A stretch of DNA of 12,426 bases from Thermoplasmatota archaeon (GTDB taxonomy: Archaea > Thermoplasmatota > Penumbrarchaeia > Penumbrarchaeales > Penumbrarchaeaceae). A model generated the notes under the pieces. It searched no databases. It had not been told where the DNA came from and worked only from the letters and a program-made list of their open reading frames with translations. The DNA lies in the NCBI GenBank assembly GCA_030600725.1, contig JAUVLN010000032.1, positions 1-12,426 of the forward strand, written 5' to 3'. This document shows, one piece after another, positions 7,603 through 12,426 of this stretch. Position numbers and translations under genes: made by a program. The stretch's first letter is position 1. Each line of letters starts with the position of its first letter.

Positions 7603-7731
7603 TTATAATCATCCTCTATGCTGGATAATTTATCGCCTGCGGGGAGCATGTCATGGGATAGTTGGTGCTTTTTCTCCCGGGTGTAGAAGCAGCCTGATAG
7701 GGTAACCCACCCCTTACAACACATATTGCCC

Positions 7732-7769
7732 TTTATATCAGCGTTAGCCCACCTGATCGATCCCGGAGG
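7732..7769 (+). promoter_or_regulatory. TATA box and ribosome binding site that fix the nrdJ start
   Basis: TTTATAT (7732-7738, in the context CCCTTTATATCA) is a near-ideal archaeal TATA box and predicts transcription from about 7760. GGAGG at 7765-7769 lies seven bases before the ATG at 7777. The open frame reaches back to a TTG at 7726, but that would put the first codons inside the promoter, so the ATG at 7777 is the start. Confidence 0.8.
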
Positions 7770-7776
7770 ATCATGT

Positions 7777-10071
7777 ATGTCAAACGATCAACATAAGGAG
7801 CCGAAACTTTCGAGCAACGCCATGCTTGTACTGAAGAAGAGATACCTCAAGAAGGATGATGATGGGAATGTGGTGGAGAGCCCCGGGGAGATGTTCCTGA
7901 GAGTGGCAAACAACATCGCCCAGGCAGACAGATATTATGATGACAAAAAGGACCTTGAACCGATCATCGATGAGTTCTATGACATCATGGCGTCATTGGA
8001 ATTCCTGCCCAACTCCCCGACGCTTATGAATGCAGGTGGTGATCTACAACAGCTATCAGCATGTTTCGTCCTTCCAGTGGAGGATTCCCTTGACAAGATC
8101 TTTGAAACTGTGAAGAATACTGCACTTATCCATAAATCAGGTGGGGGCACCGGATTCTCATTTTCAAGGATTCGGCCCAAGAACGACCTTGTCAAGTCAA
8201 CAAAGGGCGTATCATCGGGTCCTATCTCGTTCATGCAGGTATTCGACTCGGCAACAGATGTGATCAAACAGGGAGGTACGAGAAGGGGTGCGAACATGGC
8301 CATACTCCGTGTCGATCATCCCGATATCAGGGATTTCATCCTCGCCAAGGATGACAATAATAAGCTGAATAATTTCAATATATCAGTCGCCATAACGGAC
8401 AGGTTCATGAGAGCCCTGGCAAAGGACCAGGATTACGACCTGATCAACCCCAGATCAAAGAAGAGACAGGGGGCCGAATCCGCCAGGGAGATATTCAACC
8501 TGATCCTGAAGCAGGCCCATAAGAACGGGGAACCGGGCATGGTATTCATCGATAGATTGAACAGGGACAACCCCACACCAGAGGTGGGCGAGATAGAATC
8601 TACAAACCCCTGCGGGGAACAACCCCTTCTACCCTATGAATCGTGCAATCTTGGATCCATCAACCTCTCCCCCATGATCACGGAAGAGGGGAAGATAGAT
8701 TGGGATAGATTGAGAAAGGTGACGAGAAGCTCGGTCCATTTCCTTGACAATGTGATCGACATGAACAACTACCCCCTCGAGGAAATAAGTAAGAAAACGA
8801 AGGATAACAGAAAGATCGGACTGGGCGTCATGGGATGGGCGGATATGTTCTTCAAGCTGAAGATACCCTATGACTCCGAGGAGGCCGTTGTCCTCGTCTA
8901 TAAGGTGAAGGGTTTCATAGAGGAGGAATCCAAAAAAAGATCCAGGGAGCTGGCCGTTGAGAGGGGGCCATTCCCCAACTTCGATGGATCCATATACAAG
9001 AAGAACGGCGAACCCCCAATTCGAAACGCGACAACGACAACGATCGCCCCCACTGGCACGATATCCATCATAGCGGGGACCTCATCCGGTATAGAACCAC
9101 TGTTCGCCCTTGTATTCGAGAGGAACATCATGGACAGGGATAGGATGATGGAGATCCACGAGGATTTCAAGAGGGTTGCTGAAAAGGAGGGGTTCTACTC
9201 AAAGGAATTGATGAGGTCCATCGCGGAGGCGGGATCCCTGAGAGATCTCAAGAACGTACCCCTCCATATCAGGAATGTATATGTTACTGCGCATGATGTT
9301 ACGCCACAGTGGCACATCAAGATGCAGGCCGCATTCCAAAAATACACCCATAATGCGGTATCGAAGACCGTGAATTTTCCACATGATGCCACGATATCCG
9401 ATGTCGAGGAGGCATACAGATCTGCATACGACCTTGGATGCAAAGGCGTCACCATCTATCGGGACGGCAGCAGGGAGGAGCAGGTGCTCTCAACCGTTAA
9501 GAAGAAGAAGACCGGCATGGATTCAGGTATCATCAGGCCGAGGGGCAGACCGAAAACCATCACGGGTGTGACAGGAAGGGTTGACTCCGGTTGTGGTGCT
9601 CTGTATGTAACGATCAACCATGATAAGTTCGGACCATTTGAGATGTTTGCCAACCTGGGTAAGGGAGGTGGCTGTGCTGCTGCGCAGATAGAGGCGCTTG
9701 CGAGGTTGGCCTCTTTGGCCATGCGCTCTGGGATCGAACCATATCAGATAGTGAAGCAGCTAAAGGGTATCAGGTGCCCGATCCCGAAGATGGCCCCACT
9801 GGGCATGGCAGAGGAATCCATCCTTTCCTGTCCTGATGGTATGGGCAAATCATTGGAGAGGTACCTGCTTGGCAAATCCATCAGTATAGAGGAGGATATG
9901 ACCTCGTCACCCAACCTTGACTTTTACTCATCGGAGGCCGAACAGGAAAATACAATACCGGAGCACAACGGATCCGAGGTTGTAGGGGTCTGTCCTGATT
10001 GCGGATACTCCCTGAAATACGAGGGCGGATGCAACATCTGCTACTCCTGCGGATATTCCAAATGTTCATAA
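7777..10071 (+). CDS. nrdJ: Adenosylcobalamin-dependent (class II) ribonucleotide reductase
   Basis: A 764-residue NrdJ that reduces ribonucleotides to deoxyribonucleotides by a cobalamin-generated thiyl radical. The active-site motif NPCGEQPLLPYESC supplies N277, the thiyl Cys C279 and E281. C290 (eleven residues later) and C96 (SACFVLP) are the usual redox pair. GGGTGFSFSRIRPK follows C96, and the phosphate-binding loop ATTTTIAPTGT lies at about 418-428. A TSCPD domain spans about 595-690 (SGCGALYVTIN, C606; SCPDG, C685). The tail holds CPDCG (739-743) and CNICYSCGYSKC (752-763), which carry zinc-binding or shuttle cysteines. There is no N-terminal ATP-cone, so overall activity is probably not switched by dATP/ATP at that site. 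No intein interrupts it, and the length is normal. A 198-codon gene follows after seven bases, probably in one operon. Confidence 0.96.
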   Translation: MSNDQHKEPKLSSNAMLVLKKRYLKKDDDGNVVESPGEMFLRVANNIAQADRYYDDKKDLEPIIDEFYDIMASLEFLPNSPTLMNAGGDLQQLSACFVLPVEDSLDKIFETVKNTALIHKSGGGTGFSFSRIRPKNDLVKSTKGVSSGPISFMQVFDSATDVIKQGGTRRGANMAILRVDHPDIRDFILAKDDNNKLNNFNISVAITDRFMRALAKDQDYDLINPRSKKRQGAESAREIFNLILKQAHKNGEPGMVFIDRLNRDNPTPEVGEIESTNPCGEQPLLPYESCNLGSINLSPMITEEGKIDWDRLRKVTRSSVHFLDNVIDMNNYPLEEISKKTKDNRKIGLGVMGWADMFFKLKIPYDSEEAVVLVYKVKGFIEEESKKRSRELAVERGPFPNFDGSIYKKNGEPPIRNATTTTIAPTGTISIIAGTSSGIEPLFALVFERNIMDRDRMMEIHEDFKRVAEKEGFYSKELMRSIAEAGSLRDLKNVPLHIRNVYVTAHDVTPQWHIKMQAAFQKYTHNAVSKTVNFPHDATISDVEEAYRSAYDLGCKGVTIYRDGSREEQVLSTVKKKKTGMDSGIIRPRGRPKTITGVTGRVDSGCGALYVTINHDKFGPFEMFANLGKGGGCAAAQIEALARLASLAMRSGIEPYQIVKQLKGIRCPIPKMAPLGMAEESILSCPDGMGKSLERYLLGKSISIEEDMTSSPNLDFYSSEAEQENTIPEHNGSEVVGVCPDCGYSLKYEGGCNICYSCGYSKCS

Positions 10072-10078
10072 GAGGCAG

Positions 10079-10675
10079 ATGATGAAAGAGAGAAGTGAGA
10101 GGCTGAAAAGGAAAGGGTTGGACCCCCCCTGGGCCAGGGAGGACGGGATCAGGGTGGTTCCCGGGGCTTCCAGACCCATGGATCCGTTATTGAAAGATAG
10201 ACTCCATGCCCTCACCGAAGATCTGCGCTCACTTGAGATGGAGGACCCTGGCGGTTTCGCACTCGCATTAAGGAGTATAAGCGGATTCTACTGCACCCGG
10301 AGAAACAGCTCTCCATTGGATATCGCCGGAGAGGATCTGATCGATGTGATCGATTACGATCCAACAAGGAGATGGTTGATCGCATCAGAGATGGGTGACA
10401 TCGATCCGATGGTGGAGATATTCTGGTTCGGCACCAGGGCATTTCCGGGGGACATGATATACTGCATCGTATCCGAAGAAAACGAGATGATGCTCCTTTC
10501 TGATAGGAAGGGTCAGTCAAGAATAGATAAGATACTCTCCCTGATCGAAAGATGGAAGGATAATCCGGTTTTGAGGATCGACGAGGCCGTGCTATGGAGG
10601 GGAGGTGATCTGAGATCACTTACGCAGTTTCTGATCGAGCATTATTCCCTCAGGAGAGATCAGAGGTCCCAATGA
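10079..10675 (+). CDS. Uncharacterised protein, possibly a degenerate class II aldolase/adducin-like protein
   Basis: A 198-residue soluble protein with no signal peptide or membrane helix. I do not recognise it firmly. The order of elements recalls the class II aldolase/adducin fold: 'GFYCTRRNSSPLDIAGEDLIDV' (about 69-90) resembles the 'T.sG...L..eDLv.vd' segment, 'FWFGTRAFPGDMIYCIVS' (115-132) the 'H..iY...pd...vvH.H' segment, and 'VLRIDEAVLWRGGDL' (164-178) the 'vlL.nHG.v..G.sl' segment. If so, the metal-binding His residues are all missing and it would not be a metal-dependent aldolase. This is tentative pattern-matching from memory. The first 20 residues are strongly charged. GAGG (10073-10076) precedes ATGATG: 10082 has the better spacing and 10079 is the first ATG. 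The gene follows nrdJ by seven bases, so co-transcription is likely. Its end overlaps the opposing nuclease gene by 16 bases. Confidence 0.75.
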   Translation: MMKERSERLKRKGLDPPWAREDGIRVVPGASRPMDPLLKDRLHALTEDLRSLEMEDPGGFALALRSISGFYCTRRNSSPLDIAGEDLIDVIDYDPTRRWLIASEMGDIDPMVEIFWFGTRAFPGDMIYCIVSEENEMMLLSDRKGQSRIDKILSLIERWKDNPVLRIDEAVLWRGGDLRSLTQFLIEHYSLRRDQRSQ

Positions 10676-11424
10676 TCCTCCAGTACCCCGTCCGTCTCTA
10701 TAACGATCCCATCAAGAACGGGGGCGGTATTCACAACCCCAAACCAGTATATCACCATACCAGGACCGAAAAGCTCAAGATATGAGGAGAGCTGTTTGCT
10801 CAAGTTCTTGTTGATCTCCTTAAGGTCTCCAAAGGATGCCTTTGACTCTATCCACTTGATGCTTTCACCCCTGAAGAATATCGGAGATTTCAGTAGAAAA
10901 TCCGGGGTTTTCGACCCCGCTGCCCTGAGATCTTCCTCCCTTTCGTAGGTTATCCCATGAGAGTCAAGCCAGACCTTGATCCTCTCCTCCCCCCTTACGC
11001 CTCTTTCCCTCTGTACCCTATCCCCCATGGGCGAATATATCGGATCGTTCTCATTTACCTCGGTAAGCTCCTTTTTCATCCGTTTATCCGTTATCTTCGA
11101 TGTATCCATAAGCATCTTCCTGAACGATTTCTTTCCGGTACCCTGGCCTGTGAGTATGATGAATGCGGTCATAACCGGTGGAAAGGAAAGCTCCTCGGAT
11201 ATCTCAAGGAAGGACCTTCCACCTTTCCACTGTTTGGTCATTTTCGGTGCGGAGCTTTTTACACGGTGGAACTTCTGGGTGACCATCCTTATCATCTTCT
11301 GGGTATAGATGACCAGGAAGAACTCCTTCGACAGGTCGTTGTACTTCCGGTACAACCTCTCTATATCCCGATAACTCCTGAGTTCGGAATATATCCTGTT
11401 GTAGTTTGATTCATCGATGATCAT
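10660..11424 (-). CDS. TPD-motif PD-(D/E)XK nuclease, archaeal homologue of CDIN1 (C15orf41)
   Basis: A 254-residue soluble protein. The C-terminal part carries the TPD signature: KTPDFLL (172-178), WIESKASFGD (191-200) and FGPGMVIYWFGV (219-230). D175, E193 and K195 form the D...ExK core of a restriction-endonuclease-like fold, and GEER (145-148) can supply the upstream Glu. As I remember human CDIN1 (codanin-1-interacting nuclease), it has the same TPDF, WIESKASFGD and FGPG-VIYW blocks in the same order and spacing. The N-terminal 120 residues are helical and basic, in the place of the helix-turn-helix region reported for CDIN1. Archaeal members have been likened to Holliday-junction resolvases; the substrate is unknown. 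The ATG at 11424 has a weak GGAAG before it. The gene lies 44 bases after the Mut7-C RNase gene and may be co-transcribed, although a TATA-like CTTTAATC near the preceding stop could serve it alone. Confidence 0.88.
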   Translation of the reverse strand: MIIDESNYNRIYSELRSYRDIERLYRKYNDLSKEFFLVIYTQKMIRMVTQKFHRVKSSAPKMTKQWKGGRSFLEISEELSFPPVMTAFIILTGQGTGKKSFRKMLMDTSKITDKRMKKELTEVNENDPIYSPMGDRVQRERGVRGEERIKVWLDSHGITYEREEDLRAAGSKTPDFLLKSPIFFRGESIKWIESKASFGDLKEINKNLSKQLSSYLELFGPGMVIYWFGVVNTAPVLDGIVIETDGVLEDHWDL

Positions 11425-11468
11425 ATTATCTCTTCCCGTACCACGACCGATAGCCTATTGCTAGGTGA

Positions 11469-11993
11469 TTAAAGTATGTTTTGCTCCGGATCTGGCAGGG
11501 AAAATACCATGCCATATCTTGATAGCCTCTCCTTGATCCCCTTTATATGTGTTCCTCTCCAGTAGAAATGGTCACATGTCTCACACTTGTAATATAGATC
11601 TCTAATCTCCAGGACACGAGGCGGGATCATCTTCTCATTCTCCTTGCTGAGATCATCCTTCCCGATGGCCTTGAGGACGCCATTGCATATCGTGCATCGT
11701 GCTGGATACCCTGCGGACTCTGAGGTGTTGATGATCCTGGAAAGCTCCTCCAATTGATCATCCAGTGTCAACGCCATGATCGTTATTGACCTCTCCCCCA
11801 ATCTCCTTGAGAGCTCCCTATCCCGTGTCAGGACCGATCTCCCTTCATCTACTGCGGCCCTGATCACCTCATCATCGTTCATATCCCTAAGGTAGAGAAC
11901 GTCATAACCGGCAAGCCTGAGCCATCTCGACAATGACCCCAGCATCTCATCGCATATCAGTTTCTCTGCGGTTGACTGATGGCCTCCATTCAA
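11469..11993 (-). CDS. Mut7-C family PIN-like RNase with zinc ribbon
   Basis: A 174-residue protein of the Mut7-C RNase domain family, a PIN-fold nuclease followed by a zinc ribbon. ICDEMLGSLSRWLRLAGYDV (13-32) carries the first catalytic Asp (D15), NDDEVIRAA (39-47) the next acidic group, and LTRDRELSRR (55-64) holds D58. The zinc ribbon is CTIC (100-103) and CETC (137-140), followed by the family signature HFYWRGTHIKGI (142-153). Length is typical. Cleavage of RNA is inferred from the PIN-type residues; the target is unknown. The only canonical start upstream of the conserved Asp segment is TTG at 11993, about three bases after the transcription start predicted from the TATA box at 12018-12025. 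An out-of-frame ATG just behind it is not usable. The CDIN1-like gene follows in the same direction. Confidence 0.92.
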   Translation of the reverse strand: MNGGHQSTAEKLICDEMLGSLSRWLRLAGYDVLYLRDMNDDEVIRAAVDEGRSVLTRDRELSRRLGERSITIMALTLDDQLEELSRIINTSESAGYPARCTICNGVLKAIGKDDLSKENEKMIPPRVLEIRDLYYKCETCDHFYWRGTHIKGIKERLSRYGMVFSLPDPEQNIL

Positions 11994-12003
11994 GCGGCAT
12001 CCA

Positions 12004-12169
12004 TATCGATCTCACGCATATATATCTCTTGCTTTATCTTCGATATTCTTAATTATACTTCATATTATATCTCTTTTTATGATGATCTTTATTTATCTTA
12101 TTATCTCATATATTATCATATTATAGCCATATTATCTCTATCTTCTGTTTTATCATTTTATCTATTATC
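12004..12169. repeat. Degenerate TATC array in an AT-rich divergent intergenic region
   Basis: The 286 bases between the Mut7-C gene and the last gene are strongly AT-rich and hold no gene I can support. Within 12004-12169 I count twelve copies of TATC on the plus strand (often TTATCT or ATTATCTC, with irregular spacing), against one GATA. CATATTAT recurs at 12061, 12117 and 12129. The array overlaps the Mut7-C promoter at its left end and stops about 50 bases before the TATA box of the rightward gene. It may be a melting or regulatory region, or low-complexity drift. Confidence 0.5.
12018..12025 (-). promoter_or_regulatory. TATA box of the Mut7-C RNase gene
   Basis: On the minus strand ATATATAT lies about 25-30 nt before the TTG at 11993. 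Initiation at the normal archaeal distance would give a leader of only a few bases. The match is good, but the surroundings are AT-rich, which raises the chance of a false match. Confidence 0.5.
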
Positions 12170-12222
12170 AGATGTTTTTATTGATGGATCATCTGGTTTT
12201 GTTCAACTTTCGCATCATAACA

Positions 12223-12272
12223 CTTATATACCTTGTACCCCAAATCATAACATAGCGAAAAGACCAGGAGGT
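12223..12272 (+). promoter_or_regulatory. TATA box and ribosome binding site of the last gene
   Basis: CTTATATA (12223-12230) is a strong TATA match and predicts a start near 12252. AGGAGGT at 12266-12272 lies seven bases before the ATG at 12280. Together they define a leader of about 28 nt and a well-expressed secreted-protein gene. Confidence 0.75.
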
Positions 12273-12279
12273 CTACTAA

Positions 12280-12426
12280 ATGAAAAGATTGGTAATAATG
12301 ATCACATTGGTCCTGGGGGTTTCGGCCTTCATGGGCTTTGCTAGCGCTTTGAACCCTCTCTCCAACAAGGATGCGGACTACGATCCCGACGGGGATGGAC
12401 TCAACAACGTGGCCGAGTTCGCAGCC
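12280..12426 (+). CDS. Secreted protein with calcium-loop motif (partial, runs off the window)
   Basis: Only the first 49 codons are present. Residues 1-23 are a clear signal peptide: MKRL, a hydrophobic core VIMITLVLGVSAFMGF, then ASA, with likely cleavage after A23. The mature start NPLSNKDADYDPDGDGLNNV contains D35-x-D37-x-D39-G with N42 and E46. This is the EF-hand/thrombospondin-type-3/dockerin-like calcium-binding loop often seen at the start of archaeal surface proteins. The ATG at 12280 has AGGAGGT seven bases upstream and a TATA box at 12223-12230, so start and expression are well supported. The rest of the protein, and therefore its function, is beyond the window. It is divergent from the Mut7-C RNase gene. 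Confidence 0.85.
   Translation, partial: MKRLVIMITLVLGVSAFMGFASALNPLSNKDADYDPDGDGLNNVAEFAA

Noticed and set aside
7630..7720. Cobalamin riboswitch before the B12-dependent reductase
   Set aside because: The G/C-rich pieces near 7635-7705 do not give the conserved B12-box and core order, and the region lies upstream of the nrdJ TATA box.
7670..7720. SRP RNA, because of AGAAGCAGCC near 7686-7695
   Set aside because: The GNAR tetraloop and the matching 5' strand of helix 8 are missing, and the segment is too close to the nrdJ promoter to hold a roughly 300-nt archaeal SRP RNA.
7539..7724. 61-codon minus-strand open frame upstream of nrdJ
   Set aside because: There is no clear ribosome site, no recognisable motif, and the composition is unlike neighbouring proteins. 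The inverted repeats there suggest structure, not coding.
7726..7776. Upstream TTG start for nrdJ, adding 17 residues
   Set aside because: These codons would contain the TATA box and predicted transcription start. The ATG at 7777 has GGAGG at ideal spacing.
7777..10071. Intein or ATP-cone in NrdJ
   Set aside because: The active-site and phosphate-binding motifs are uninterrupted, total length is normal, and the N-terminus begins directly with the reductase N-domain.
11979..12344. 121-codon plus-strand open frame in the AT-rich region
   Set aside because: Its Tyr/Ile/Ser-rich sequence follows from the TATC-rich DNA. It overlaps the Mut7-C start, and it runs through the TATA box, ribosome site and signal peptide of the real gene at 12280 in another frame.
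1..12426. CRISPR array, tRNA, rRNA, insertion sequence or attachment site
   Set aside because: I saw no regularly spaced repeats, no tRNA T-arm signatures, no transposase motifs and no flanking direct repeats by eye. A tRNAscan or ISfinder run would settle it.

Overview
The window looks archaeal. The evidence is TATA-box promoters 25-30 nt upstream of genes (some almost leaderless, some with GGAGG-type ribosome sites), an oligo-T terminator, and archaeal-style proteins: a small CxxC-x17-CxxC zinc ribbon, a DadD-type deaminase, a Mut7-C RNase with zinc ribbon, and a TPD-motif nuclease homologous to eukaryotic CDIN1. There are also large secreted proteins anchored by one C-terminal membrane helix. 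A euryarchaeal lineage such as the Thermoplasmatota fits this mix, but that placement is inference. Coding density is high, with mixed strands and two convergent gene pairs that overlap by a few bases.

Layout. Positions 1-2959 hold a minus-strand gene for a 949-residue secreted, membrane-anchored protein with Ig-like repeats and a polyacidic cytoplasmic tail, with its own promoter and hairpin/T6 terminator. A gene-poor stretch follows, then a 55-codon minus-strand zinc-ribbon gene (3239-3406) that is easily missed. It is divergent from a plus-strand amidohydrolase of the 5'-deoxyadenosine/SAH/MTA deaminase family (3557-4840). That gene converges on a minus-strand STAND-type ATPase with a TPR tail (4832-7291). 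The roughly 485-base gap before the next gene holds the ATPase promoter, a 12-bp palindrome, a structured inverted-repeat region with two mutually exclusive pairings, and the promoter of the next gene.

Positions 7777-10675 are a likely two-gene plus-strand operon: an adenosylcobalamin-dependent (class II) ribonucleotide reductase and a 198-residue protein that may be a degenerate class II aldolase/adducin-like protein lacking metal ligands. Converging on it are two minus-strand nuclease genes (10660-11993): the CDIN1-like TPD nuclease and, upstream of it, a Mut7-C PIN-like RNase. An AT-rich intergenic region with a strand-biased TATC array separates these from a secreted protein with a calcium-loop motif, which runs off the right edge.

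How they fit together. NrdJ supplies deoxynucleotides, and the deaminase salvages 5'-deoxyadenosine and related nucleosides made by SAM and B12 enzymes, so both touch adenosyl-radical metabolism. Two nucleases lie side by side. I see no mobile element, CRISPR array, tRNA or rRNA. The points most worth following up are the archaeal CDIN1 homologue next to an RNase, the small protein coupled to nrdJ, and the structured DNA or RNA upstream of nrdJ. I do not see a clear, complete new multi-gene system.
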